Positions 56,546 through 64,000 of a stretch of DNA of 64,000 nt are shown here, in pieces; position 1 is the first letter of the stretch; every line of letters starts with the position of its first letter. The position numbers and the translations under genes were made by a program. The notes under the pieces were generated by a model. That model worked only from the letters and a program-made list of their open reading frames with translations, had not been told where the DNA came from and made no database searches. The DNA lies in contig CAZJAT010000008.1 in the NCBI GenBank assembly GCA_964544145.1, positions 1 through 64,000 of the forward strand, given 5' to 3'. This DNA is from CAZJAT01 sp964544145 (lineage in GTDB: Bacteria > Hydrothermota > 32-111).

Positions 56546-57751
56546 CTAATGTCTTTTATTTGCCTTTCTGCTGTCTATTCCTCCAAAATGCATGAAATGT
56601 CCCCTCCTCATAGCCATACTGCTGCCTCTCATTAATGACCACTCTCCATATAAGGATTTTATGTCTGCAATAACATCTTCCAATACATTGATTCTGGCAT
56701 TCTCTGTAAAATCAAATGACATCTGACTGCTTACTGCACGCATTCCGGATATTGATATACCTATCAGGCGCACACCCATGTGCAGGTCAATGGAATCAAG
56801 TATACTGTTTGCATATATAAGTATATCCTCTGAAAAACGTATATATCTATATATCTTTTTTCGCTTTGTAAATGTATGAAAATCCTTATATCTGACTACC
56901 AGACACACGATATTTCCCTCAACACCCGATTCATTCATTCGCACTGCTATGTGTTCAGAAATAATGGATAGCATTGATTTCAGTTTATCCCTGTCCATAG
57001 TGTCCATATCCATGGTATGAGTATTACCCACTGATTTCAATTCGCCTGACACATTCCACAATATATTGCTGGCATCACGTCCCTGTGATATCGCCTTCAA
57101 TACATATGCGTATGATTTAAAGTGTTTCTTTAATATATAAAGCGGATAATCCCTTATATCCGCAACATAGTGAATGCCAAGAGTAGATAATGCCTTTGTT
57201 GTCTTTCTACCAATGCCGGGCACATCGGAAACAGGCCTTACTCCAATATAATCATATGCATTATCAACAACAGTAAGACCATTGGGTTTGTTATCATCAG
57301 ATGCAATCTTTGCTATAAGCTTATTTTCTGCAATACCTATTGAACATGTAATATGATGATTTTCCTTTACATATTTCTTTATATGCTCTGCTATGGAAAG
57401 TGCATGTACTGTATCATCAGCCTGTACAAAACATTCATCAATTGAATATATATGTATATTACCTGCATATGCCCTGATTCGCTCAAATATATGCCTGGAT
57501 ACACTCTCATATTTCTTCATATCCGGCCTGATCATAATAATAGACGGACAACGCATAAAAGCATCAATAGAAGCCATACCTGCATGAATCCCATATTCCC
57601 GTGCAGCATAGGAAGCAGCAGCAACAACCGTTCTGCTGCCGCTGCTGCCGCCTACTGCAACGGGTTTCTCTCTAAGGTAAGGTCTTGAAGCTGTTTCCAC
57701 GGATGCAAAGAATGCATCCATATCAATATGCAAATAACATTTAGTATTCAT
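56546..57751 (-). CDS. dinB: DNA polymerase IV (Y-family)
   Basis: 401 residues. Catalytic motifs LHIDMDAFFASVE and YSIDECF, the finger YAAREYGIHAGM, helix-hairpin-helix SDVPGIGRKTTKALSTLGI and a little-finger domain. It copies past damaged bases. Its 5' end overlaps by ATGA a short open frame that is the tail of the repeat region, and it is downstream of lexA and a small gene, forming an SOS cassette. The C-terminus SRKANKRH lacks an obvious clamp-binding motif at its very end. Confidence 0.95.
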   Translation of the reverse strand: MNTKCYLHIDMDAFFASVETASRPYLREKPVAVGGSSGSRTVVAAASYAAREYGIHAGMASIDAFMRCPSIIMIRPDMKKYESVSRHIFERIRAYAGNIHIYSIDECFVQADDTVHALSIAEHIKKYVKENHHITCSIGIAENKLIAKIASDDNKPNGLTVVDNAYDYIGVRPVSDVPGIGRKTTKALSTLGIHYVADIRDYPLYILKKHFKSYAYVLKAISQGRDASNILWNVSGELKSVGNTHTMDMDTMDRDKLKSMLSIISEHIAVRMNESGVEGNIVCLVVRYKDFHTFTKRKKIYRYIRFSEDILIYANSILDSIDLHMGVRLIGISISGMRAVSSQMSFDFTENARINVLEDVIADIKSLYGEWSLMRGSSMAMRRGHFMHFGGIDSRKANKRH

Positions 57752-57812
57752 CTATATGCCTTTTCCCACTCATTCTTCTCTGCATGCTTCTCGACAATAT
57801 CACGCATACCGA
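57752..57812 (-). other. Short unique segment between dinB and the tandem repeat
   Basis: Outside the repeat unit, the minus strand reads an open frame GMRDIVEKHAEKNEWEKAYR and stops in an ATGA overlap with the dinB start. Nothing upstream in the same frame is shared from one repeat unit to the next, so it could be the tail of a gene broken by the repeat, or chance. Confidence 0.4.
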
Positions 57813-58361
57813 ATTCATAATCCGCAATTGTATCCTTCTCACTTGCCGCAGGTTGAAGACATATATCCAAGCATGCCTCAAGGCGTTTAAGCAGAACCAT
57901 TGATTCGGTATGCTGGATAATGTCAAGACCTGGGGGAAGTGGTGACTTCATAATCCCTAATACATAATTCATAATCCATAATTGTATCCTTCTCACTTGC
58001 CGCAGGTTGAAGACATATATNNNNNNNNNNNNNNNNNNNNNNNNNNNNNNNNNNNNNNNNNNNNNNNNNNNNNNNNNNNNNNNNNNNNNNNNNNNNNNNN
58101 NNNNNNNNNNNNNNNNNNNNAGCAGAACCATTGATTCGGTATGCTGGATAATGTCAAGACCTGGGGGAAGTGGTGGCTTCATAATCCCTAATCCGTAATT
58201 TATAATCCGCAATTGTATCCTTCTCACTTGCCGCAGGTTGAAGACATATATCCAGGCATGCCTCAAGGCGTTTAAGCAGAACCATTGATTCGGTATGCGG
58301 GATAATGTCAAGACCTGGGGGAAGTGGCGACTTCATAATCCCTAATACATAATCCGAAATT
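57811..58361. repeat. Tandem array of a 154-bp repeat, interrupted by an assembly gap
   Basis: Unit starts can be aligned on ATTGTATCCTTCTCACTTGC at 57827, 57981 and 58212. The first spacing is 154 bp. The second is 231 bp, but 100 N lie inside it; if the real gap were 23 bp the unit would again be exactly 154. The visible copies differ by only a few bases (for example GGTGACTTC, GGTGGCTTC, GGCGACTTC). 154 is not a multiple of three, so an apparent open frame changes frame from copy to copy and is not a gene. Each unit carries the palindrome-like AGGCATGCCT. A rearranged copy is at 25232-25330. Confidence 0.92.
58021..58120. other. Assembly gap of 100 N inside the tandem repeat
   Basis: A round 100-N run, the default scaffold gap size, flanked on both sides by repeat sequence. 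The true copy number is therefore unknown. Confidence 0.98.
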
Positions 58362-58380
58362 GTTTTTCCCATTATCTGTA

Positions 58381-58620
58381 TCATACGATAGTACTCTCTA
58401 AATCAATGATGAACCAAGTTGATATGGACAATGTATATAATAAATGATAGTAAAAATCGCCTGAAATCACTGAAAAATGAATATTAACCCCATCATCTTC
58501 AACAGTATCCCATATAAGTGTAATATTATCGACCTTTATGCGGCTATTCCTCCACATAAATGACAATGGCTTTATCTTTCCATTCCTGAAAACACTATAA
58601 ACAATAACTGCTTCTTTCAT
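58381..58620 (-). CDS. Small protein of the SOS cassette (DUF6504-like, tentative)
   Basis: 79 residues. The pattern PLSFMWRNSRIKVDNITLIWD, followed by FSVISGDFYYHLLY and STWFIIDLES, resembles a small family found beside Y-family polymerases in other bacteria, where a WR-type strand, a central Tyr-rich strand and a final W-containing strand occur. It starts 8 nt after lexA (AAGGAATCCA before the ATG) and precedes dinB. A role as a polymerase accessory is inference from gene order. Confidence 0.65.
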   Translation of the reverse strand: MKEAVIVYSVFRNGKIKPLSFMWRNSRIKVDNITLIWDTVEDDGVNIHFSVISGDFYYHLLYTLSISTWFIIDLESTIV

Positions 58621-58628
58621 TGGATTCC

Positions 58629-59216
58629 TTAGAATAATTTTAAATGACCGACAACAACACCTGCAATATCAAATTCATCCTCAGATATATTAACATGTAT
58701 AGGAGAATAATCACTATTTTCCGGCTGCAGTATAATACTTGTCCCCTGTTTCAAGAATCTCTTCACTGTTGCCTCTCCATTAAGAATTGCAACAACAATG
58801 TCATTGTGCTTTGCATACTCATTCTTATCAACAAGCACCATATCACCCGGCATAAGACCCGCATTGATCATACTGTCACCATGTATTCGCAGAAAGAACC
58901 TCCCAATACCCTCTTCCTTGGGTATATGATACACATTTTCCATATATTCCTGTGTAATAAGAGGTTTGCCTGCAGATATAACCCCCATAACAGGTATATT
59001 GACATAATCTGACATTATTTCTATCACACGAGCTTTACCATTTCTCCGTATATAACCCAATGTTTCAAGATTCTTAAGATGTGTATATACAGCTTTTGTA
59101 CTCTTAAGATGCAGACTCTCTGCAATCTCACGAATTGTCGGTGCATATCCCTTATTCACATATAATCGCTTCAAAGCATCCAACACACGCTTTTGCGCAT
59201 CACTCAACTCAATCAT
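58629..59216 (-). CDS. lexA: LexA repressor
   Basis: 195 residues from the ATG at 59216; a GTG two codons earlier overlaps the likely ribosome site GGGGTG. The N-terminal winged helix contains YAPTIREIAESLHLKSTKAVY. The Ala-Gly cleavage site is in GVISAGKPL (about residues 82-83), the catalytic Ser in IHGDSM (about 115) and the Lys in ATVKRF (about 152), so self-cleavage should work. It represses SOS genes; the palindrome just upstream suggests it controls itself and the downstream dinB. Confidence 0.97.
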   Translation of the reverse strand: MIELSDAQKRVLDALKRLYVNKGYAPTIREIAESLHLKSTKAVYTHLKNLETLGYIRRNGKARVIEIMSDYVNIPVMGVISAGKPLITQEYMENVYHIPKEEGIGRFFLRIHGDSMINAGLMPGDMVLVDKNEYAKHNDIVVAILNGEATVKRFLKQGTSIILQPENSDYSPIHVNISEDEFDIAGVVVGHLKLF

Positions 59217-59227
59217 AAACACCCCAT

Positions 59228-59245
59228 TGTAAACATTTGTTTACA
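59228..59245. promoter_or_regulatory. Probable LexA operator
   Basis: TGTAAACATTTGTTTACA, a perfect 7-bp inverted repeat with a 4-bp centre, placed directly after the -10 box of the lexA promoter and 12 bp before the start codon. The position is ideal for autorepression. No second copy was found in the window, including upstream of dinB. Confidence 0.75.
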
Positions 59246-59272
59246 TTATACACAAAACATCTCCCCTGTCAA
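59245..59272 (-). promoter_or_regulatory. lexA promoter, perfect consensus
   Basis: Minus-strand TTGACA (59267-59272), 16-bp spacer, TATAAT (59245-59250). Confidence 0.88.
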
Positions 59273-59280
59273 CACCAAAA

Positions 59281-60261
59281 CAAGGGGTCGGAGTGTAGAA
59301 AAGTAGATAAGTAACTTCTAATTAATGCTTCTTAGAGTGTATATATAGATCCGATAATGATTGATATCTCAAATCCTCGAATGGCTTTAAAAGAACTATT
59401 TCACTATATTTTAATCCGCATTCTTCTCTTAATTTTATTAATAATTTCATTCGCATTCGTTTATTATGCCAACTGTTGTAGTCTATTTCTAATGGATTAA
59501 TACCTTCTGTATCTTTGAATTCATTAAACACATCCAATATTTGCCTCTCTTTATCATTATCTCTTCTTCTTTTTTTATATACCTTTTTAATGCGAGCCCT
59601 TCTATCAATCATCTTTATCATTTTCTGATAGTAAAACATATCCCCTAAAAATTCTAACTCACCAAAATGATGTAAAGGCAAATTCATATCACGCCTGATC
59701 CAGTAATTGAGCTTCTTGATTAATTCATCATATGTACCGAATATAACCTCAACCGCTTCATTATTATCAAAACAATCAATATCATGCATAAACAAATGAT
59801 TTATGCTGCTCCAATTATAATCAAATGGATTCTTCACTAACCTTTTTCTGTATGGATTGAGGAATAAATATAGCAATGATGTCATTAGATAATTATCATC
59901 CTGTATCACTGTTGATTTATATCTGTCAAAGAATAATGGCCCTTTTCTGCCAACAATTTTGTTGTAATTCATTACAAATCTGCTACATACATTTTTAACG
60001 AACTCTGGTAATCCTGATTCTTCATTTTTACACACTATATGGAAGTGATCAGGCATTAAACAATATGCATAAACATCAATCCTATTAATCTGTGCATACT
60101 GTTTAATCAAGTTTATGAAACATTGAGCTAATCCGTAATTAGTAAACGGTTTTATATCATCTATAAAATGATTCATAATATGATGATATGAATTTTTAAA
60201 GAACACTCTTCTAGGTCTCATCGTAACCTCCTTTTCTATTTTTCTACACTCCGACCCCTTG
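59281..60261 (-). mobile_element. IS200-like/RAYT element with perfect terminal inverted repeats
   Basis: A 21-bp sequence beginning CAAGGGGTCGGAGTGTAG at 59281-59301 recurs as its exact reverse complement at 60241-60261. Between them lies one transposase gene. The ends resemble the GGGGTCGG-type ends common beside REP-associated transposases. The element ends 8 bp upstream of the lexA -35 box. Confidence 0.85.
59322..60221 (-). CDS. REP-associated tyrosine transposase (Y1/IS200-like)
   Basis: 299 residues with AAAGGAGG before the ATG. HUH motif LMPDHFHIV (His59 and His61) and the downstream RFVMNYNKIVGRKGPLFFDRYKS, where Tyr86 is the likely nucleophile. The C-terminal 100 residues are basic (KKVYKKRRRDNDK) and end in a helical part not found in the shortest IS200 transposases. 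Such enzymes nick and move single-stranded DNA. All visible motifs are intact, so it may be active. Confidence 0.93.
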   Translation of the reverse strand: MRPRRVFFKNSYHHIMNHFIDDIKPFTNYGLAQCFINLIKQYAQINRIDVYAYCLMPDHFHIVCKNEESGLPEFVKNVCSRFVMNYNKIVGRKGPLFFDRYKSTVIQDDNYLMTSLLYLFLNPYRKRLVKNPFDYNWSSINHLFMHDIDCFDNNEAVEVIFGTYDELIKKLNYWIRRDMNLPLHHFGELEFLGDMFYYQKMIKMIDRRARIKKVYKKRRRDNDKERQILDVFNEFKDTEGINPLEIDYNSWHNKRMRMKLLIKLREECGLKYSEIVLLKPFEDLRYQSLSDLYIHSKKH

Positions 60262-60277
60262 TATTTAGATTAAAAAA

Positions 60278-60306
60278 ATTATAGCAGGGAATTGGGATTT
60301 TGTCAA
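60278..60306 (-). promoter_or_regulatory. Consensus promoter reading into the transposase element
   Basis: Minus-strand TTGACA (60301-60306), 17-bp spacer, TATAAT (60278-60283), outside the element and 57 bp upstream of the transposase start. It shares TTGACAAAATCCC with the grpE promoter. Confidence 0.75.
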
Positions 60307-60358
60307 TTGTTTTGTTGCTTTTGTCTATTTTGATATAAAAAAAAAGGCCTATAGTGTC

Positions 60359-60421
60359 AGAATAGTGTTTCCATTTTTTGGACGAGTTTTTTCCTTGAAA
60401 AGTGTTTGATTACATATTCCC
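60359..60421 (-). repeat. Copy 1 of a 63-bp direct repeat: orphan 3' end of a glycosyltransferase gene
   Basis: Identical to 63829-63891, which is the coding end of the glycosyltransferase at 63827. In copy 1 the frame reads the same C-terminal residues (KHFSRKKLVQKMETLF) and then TGA, but a stop codon lies just upstream, so it is only a fragment. The 140 bp between it and the next terminator holds a 10-bp stem at 60477-60501 and nothing else recognised. Confidence 0.9.
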
Positions 60422-60547
60422 ATCATTTTCACCCATTTGTTTTCATTCATTCTAAGTTTTATGTATTCAAACTAATGAAGCCAGGTTTAGCACCCGGCTT
60501 CGAGATATTATTCTATTTATTCAAAAATGACTATCCAATCTTCTTTA

Positions 60548-60573
60548 TTAAGGGGAGGTTTGCCTCCCCTTAA
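60548..60573 (-). terminator. Terminator of the beta-helix protein gene
   Basis: TTAAGGGGAGG and CCTCCCCTTAA form a perfect 11-bp stem with a 4-nt loop, 2 bp after the stop codon of the gene at 60576. The tail is TAATAAAG, with a short T-run only. Confidence 0.75.
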
Positions 60574-60575
60574 TA

Positions 60576-63500
60576 TTACTTAATAATTACAAACTTACTT
60601 TTTAATTCTCTTTGGCTATTGAGCATTCTTACAAAGTATATGCCCTGCGCCATTTTATTCTTGTCTATATTAAGATGTCCCTGACCTGAAATGCTTGTTG
60701 ACTTATATATACATTTACCGGTAATATCATACACATTTATTTGGCTATTTTCATCTGTAGAGTAATCAATGATTATTCTGTCATTTGCAATTGAGGAACT
60801 CAGGTGATTTTTAATTGATGTGAATTTCCCTATTAACCTTATTTCCATTGATTTGACACTACCTTCGGTATCACTTATTCTGTAGGTGTAAACATCATAT
60901 TCTTCAACATCATAGTCCTCAAATGACCTCACCCTACCATCAAGACGTGCAATTACAGAATAATCAGAGTTTCCTGATTTTCGTTCAATAATCCAGCTGC
61001 CAATGTTCTCTACTGATTCCATTGACCAATTAAGTACAACTCTATCATTAAGGTATGTTCCTGTGCAGAAAAATGCGAAAACCGGAAGCGATGTATTATC
61101 CGATATTGTCCAGTATGAGAAATGCGTCAATCCTTCTGAGATATTTCTTGAAGACATGTCATATGGTCCTGCATAGGCAGCATATCCCTCAGGGGCAGCA
61201 TTGTCTGGACTGTTAACAATATAAGCATTGGCAAGATTTATTCCATTATCATCACTGCTGAACCAAGTGAATGTTGTATTTCTGTTTATAGGAGCATTGT
61301 CAGATTCTATATACCACATCTTTGATATTGTCTGCGGTGCAACTTCCATCCCATTTCCGGATAAACGAGCTACTGTGACATTTCCAAGGTCTGAAGCACC
61401 CGCATCCATACTCACTCCAATATTACCAAAATTTTCCGATCCTGTACCTACAGTCCTAATCGTTTTCACATACCCATTAAGATGATGGTCCGCACTCTCA
61501 TCAAGCATTACACATGAACTGCCGAGTATAAGTGTATCAGGGCTTTCAATCCCTCCGTTAATAAACTTTACTGAGTCATTTACTGTTACACTACCTGCAA
61601 TACTGCAGATTACTGCTGATCCACTGCCTCCGTCACCATACATATTAATTGAATTGATATCTGCTATACCGCTTAATTTGCAGTTTTTTGTAACATCAAG
61701 GTCTTCTGTGTATGAACCTGCTTTCAGGTATACAGTTCCCCAATCATCTATCCTTGCCAAACCTTCAGTTGCATAATCCGAGCCGTCTGCGCTTGGGGAT
61801 GAATAACTTACATGCACTGCACTGTGATCCGGGGTGAAGCCTGTGGATGCATCCATATCGTCTCCTGTATCAAGCCAAGGGCTGTAATCAGCATATCCGC
61901 TCATTGCTGTGAACTTCCCTGTAATAGAAGCCTCTGAATTTGTATTGTACCAGTTGCAGGATGCATTAACGAGATCTATTGGTACACTTCTATAGTTTCT
62001 GAATACTGTACCTGTTCCTGTGAATGAATTGTCATGTATACTTGATGTATTGTTTGTAACATTATAGTCAAAATTCACATGGACTGAATTATTATAGAAC
62101 GTACAGTTCGCGACACTGACTTCTGTACCCACTCTGTTCCTCAGCATAAGCCCATATGAGGAATTATCATGAATTGCGCAGTTAGTGAAATTAAGTGCTC
62201 CGCCGCCTGCCGTTGTTACACCCCTGTTCTTTGAGCCGCTGATTTCACAGCTTGTCACATCAGCAGTCACAGCATGTCTGTTGGTATTGAAAATGTAGAT
62301 ATTGGCATAATCTGATTCCCCCGAATTCGTCCGTTCAATCAGAGAATTACTAAGAGACATATGAACTGTTCCGCCATCAGAATCATCTGCGCCGAATGCG
62401 TAAACACCCCAGGTAAGACAATCATGAATATTTACTGAATCAATGATATAATTTGAATTTTCAGCGAATGAATATTCCGGTAATAAAAAGCCCATATCAT
62501 CCACATTAACATTTGAAAGGCCTATTCCAAGACCTGTTTTATTCTTTGTGGTATCAACACCTATCTCACCGCCGCGTATTGTGATTGTATTGGATGTCGG
62601 ACAGTTATATAGAGCATAACCGTTTGCCATATCATCAATATTATTCATATAGTAATAAATTCCAGCATTATCATATATGTCAACACATGATATACCATTA
62701 CAGAAAGTATCTGCAGCAGAATTATATTTAGTTATTGTGTTATAACTTACATAGAAATACGCATTCCCCGAATGCTGATAATTGGATATGCCTATGCCCG
62801 GTTTACTGGGCACAGCAGGAGTAAAGAAAGTGCCATCAGTTGTATTGTTTGCATTTATCTCAATAATATTGCTGTCAATACGGCAAGTATCCTCATTGGA
62901 AAAAGTTCTTGTATATACTCCTGAGAATACGTCTGTAAATACATTATCTATAACATCTGTAAACATATTGTTCTGCAGAACAACTGCTCTTCCTACAATA
63001 GAATGATTCTTTGTCATCTGCCATTCACCTGGTTCATTAACAATAAATCCTATCAAATTCCCCCTTATCATGGAACCGGTTCCGCCAGGTCCCGGTGAGT
63101 CAAAATAAATTCCATCATCCTGAGCACCTAAAAGTAGATTATTTTTAATTACTATATTATTCAACCCATTAACAAAATCATTCGTTATGCAAGCTGATGC
63201 TGCTGCGCCGTCAATCATAAATCCTGAAACCTCAACATTATCACTGCTTATCAGTACTGCCTGCGCTTGCGGACCTGAAAGAAGAATACTTGCCTCCGGG
63301 TCTCTTGTATCCAGAGCGTGCTTTGAATAATTAGGTCCTAAAAGTGTTACTGGATTTGATATAACAACATGTTCAGTGTATATACCTGTTTCTACATTGA
63401 TTGTATCAAAAACTGCACACATTGATAAGGCATAATTAATTGTCATAAATGCCAATGGACCAGGACCAACACCGTGTGCAGGGTCATCTGCTCCAATAGG

Positions 63501-63578
63501 GCTTACGTAAAACACTGCACCATTGACAAATGAAAATGCTATACTTAAAAATACTAAAATAACAATGATTTTCCTCAT
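60576..63578 (-). CDS. Secreted parallel beta-helix protein with C-terminal sorting domain
   Basis: 1000 residues. Signal peptide MRKIIVILVFLSIAFSFVNGA, then a DUF1565/NosD-like start (VFYVSPIGADDPAHGVG) and repeated right-handed beta-helix turns to about residue 560 (NNIVIKNNLLLGAQDDGIYF, SNSLIERTNSGESDYANIYIF). A second repeat region follows, then a fibronectin-like part, and the C-terminal sorting domain INVYDITGKCIYKS and MAQGIYFVRM. No catalytic residues are recognised; it could bind or cleave polysaccharide, or be an adhesin. It stands alone with its own promoter and terminator and is flanked by a 63-bp direct repeat. Confidence 0.88.
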   Translation of the reverse strand: MRKIIVILVFLSIAFSFVNGAVFYVSPIGADDPAHGVGPGPLAFMTINYALSMCAVFDTINVETGIYTEHVVISNPVTLLGPNYSKHALDTRDPEASILLSGPQAQAVLISSDNVEVSGFMIDGAAASACITNDFVNGLNNIVIKNNLLLGAQDDGIYFDSPGPGGTGSMIRGNLIGFIVNEPGEWQMTKNHSIVGRAVVLQNNMFTDVIDNVFTDVFSGVYTRTFSNEDTCRIDSNIIEINANNTTDGTFFTPAVPSKPGIGISNYQHSGNAYFYVSYNTITKYNSAADTFCNGISCVDIYDNAGIYYYMNNIDDMANGYALYNCPTSNTITIRGGEIGVDTTKNKTGLGIGLSNVNVDDMGFLLPEYSFAENSNYIIDSVNIHDCLTWGVYAFGADDSDGGTVHMSLSNSLIERTNSGESDYANIYIFNTNRHAVTADVTSCEISGSKNRGVTTAGGGALNFTNCAIHDNSSYGLMLRNRVGTEVSVANCTFYNNSVHVNFDYNVTNNTSSIHDNSFTGTGTVFRNYRSVPIDLVNASCNWYNTNSEASITGKFTAMSGYADYSPWLDTGDDMDASTGFTPDHSAVHVSYSSPSADGSDYATEGLARIDDWGTVYLKAGSYTEDLDVTKNCKLSGIADINSINMYGDGGSGSAVICSIAGSVTVNDSVKFINGGIESPDTLILGSSCVMLDESADHHLNGYVKTIRTVGTGSENFGNIGVSMDAGASDLGNVTVARLSGNGMEVAPQTISKMWYIESDNAPINRNTTFTWFSSDDNGINLANAYIVNSPDNAAPEGYAAYAGPYDMSSRNISEGLTHFSYWTISDNTSLPVFAFFCTGTYLNDRVVLNWSMESVENIGSWIIERKSGNSDYSVIARLDGRVRSFEDYDVEEYDVYTYRISDTEGSVKSMEIRLIGKFTSIKNHLSSSIANDRIIIDYSTDENSQINVYDITGKCIYKSTSISGQGHLNIDKNKMAQGIYFVRMLNSQRELKSKFVIIK

Positions 63579-63607
63579 AAATATCCTCCTTTATATGACT
63601 AATATGA

Positions 63608-63636
63608 ATCATAATAAAAAATTTATTCTTTGTCAA
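63608..63636 (-). promoter_or_regulatory. Promoter of the beta-helix protein gene
   Basis: Minus-strand TTGACA (63631-63636), 17-bp spacer, TATGAT (63608-63613), 30 bp upstream of the ATG, which follows AAGGAGG. The remaining 190 bp to the glycosyltransferase stop is AT-rich with nothing recognised. Confidence 0.75.
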
Positions 63637-63826
63637 GTTAATTAAATATTTTACAATTTTTATTTTTTTTAAATACAGGTATTTGTTAATTTAAAAGCTT
63701 AATAAATCTTATATTATTTTTAACTTGCATCTAATTGATAACTATTTTCATTTAGGTGCTGTAAGTTACGATATACGTATTATTTACAAATATGTATATT
63801 CAAAGTAAAAAGGTATAATGAAATGA

Positions 63827-64000
63827 TTAGAATAGTGTTTCCATTTTTTGGACGAGTTTTTTCCTTGAAAAGTGTTTGATTACATATTCCCTGCCTCTAT
63901 CCCCCATGATCCTTCTATCTCCTTCACTTGTTCGGTATAATATGTCAACTGCATTTACAAATGCTCCTATATCCTCAGGATTTACGGGTATGCCGCACCC
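63827..64000 (-). CDS. Glycosyltransferase (GT4-like), C-terminal end only
   Basis: 57 residues visible before the window edge. GCGIPVNPEDIGAFVNAVDIL, then MGDRGREYVIKHFSRKK matches the C-terminal part of GT-B fold family 4 glycosyltransferases, where the sugar-nucleotide site is followed by an R-x-x-V-x-x-x-F-S motif. The start lies beyond position 64000. Its last 63 bp are duplicated at 60359-60421. Confidence 0.85.
   Translation of the reverse strand, partial: GCGIPVNPEDIGAFVNAVDILYRTSEGDRRIMGDRGREYVIKHFSRKKLVQKMETLF
63829..63891 (-). repeat. Copy 2 of the 63-bp direct repeat, within the glycosyltransferase gene
   Basis: Exact match to 60359-60421 over 63 bp; the sequences differ at once on both sides. 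The repeats are 3470 bp apart and enclose the beta-helix gene with its promoter and terminator. Confidence 0.92.

Noticed and set aside
57748..58311. Long minus-strand open frame through the tandem repeats and the gap
   Set aside because: It reads through 100 N, and because the unit is 154 bp the same DNA is translated in different frames in different copies. No protein would keep this.
57811..58361. Possible CRISPR array
   Set aside because: Units are 154 bp, nearly identical throughout, with no unique spacers and no cas genes nearby.
60477..60501. 10-bp stem GAAGCCGGGT/ACCTGGCTTC as a second terminator
   Set aside because: It has one G-T pair and no T-run on the minus strand, and a better terminator already follows the beta-helix gene.

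Overview
The window is AT-rich (roughly one-third G+C by eye) bacterial DNA. Almost every gene lies on the minus strand; the M42 peptidase at 37683-38693 is the only convincing plus-strand gene. Three large secreted proteins (C25 protease, S8 protease, beta-helix protein) end in a C-terminal domain of the type IX (Por) sorting kind, and the S8 protein has a FlgD-like W-x-G-x-D ending. Together with lipoproteins, an Rnf complex and a histidine-degradation operon, this suggests a Gram-negative, probably anaerobic, amino-acid-fermenting member of the Fibrobacteres-Chlorobi-Bacteroidetes superphylum or a neighbouring candidate phylum (Cloacimonadota-like). That placement is inference. A run of 100 N at 58021-58120 shows this is a draft or metagenome-type assembly.

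Layout. 1-1462: a sensor kinase (cut by the window edge) with a small partner gene. 1678-5511: gingipain-like protease. 5675-10404: grpE-dnaK-dnaJ-rsmE-hinT, with a promoter upstream of grpE. 10481-25135: a run of tightly packed or overlapping genes starting with hutH-hutU-hutI and continuing through a small helical-repeat protein, two ExeA-like ATPases around a TPR protein, a PHP phosphoesterase, apgM, era, a cyclophilin lipoprotein, a chemoreceptor and a cupin. 25388-31542: a six-gene operon (FAD oxidoreductase, small membrane protein, unknown protein, kinase-like 7-TM protein, patatin, MFS transporter). 31695-37462: rseC-rnfBCDGEA-apbE. 38721-51698: a 13-gene operon from an aminotransferase through obg, dprA, scpB, a pseudouridine synthase, a Na/Pi transporter, a sugar epimerase-like protein, a queuosine-precursor transporter, a two-component pair, an EAL protein and mutL to miaA. 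51764-51837: a tRNA with CAU anticodon. 51890-56482: S8 protease and lipoprotein. 56546-59272: an SOS cassette (lexA, small protein, dinB) whose interior holds a 154-bp tandem repeat that includes the assembly gap. 59281-60261: a RAYT-type IS200-like element with perfect terminal inverted repeats. 60576-63578: secreted beta-helix protein, flanked by an exact 63-bp direct repeat. 63827-64000: the C-terminus of a glycosyltransferase.

The genes fit a fermenter that takes up and degrades protein: secreted proteases supply peptides, the M42 aminopeptidase trims them, hut genes break down histidine, the aminotransferase handles amino nitrogen, and Rnf couples ferredoxin oxidation to an ion gradient. 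Promoters are easy to read: several match TTGACA, 16-17 bp, TATAAT closely.

The least explained parts are the patatin/kinase-like operon (25388-31542), the ExeA-TPR-ExeA block (16099-20735), an unusually short RnfB, a terminator-like hairpin inside apbE, and the repeat structures around the SOS cassette and the beta-helix gene.
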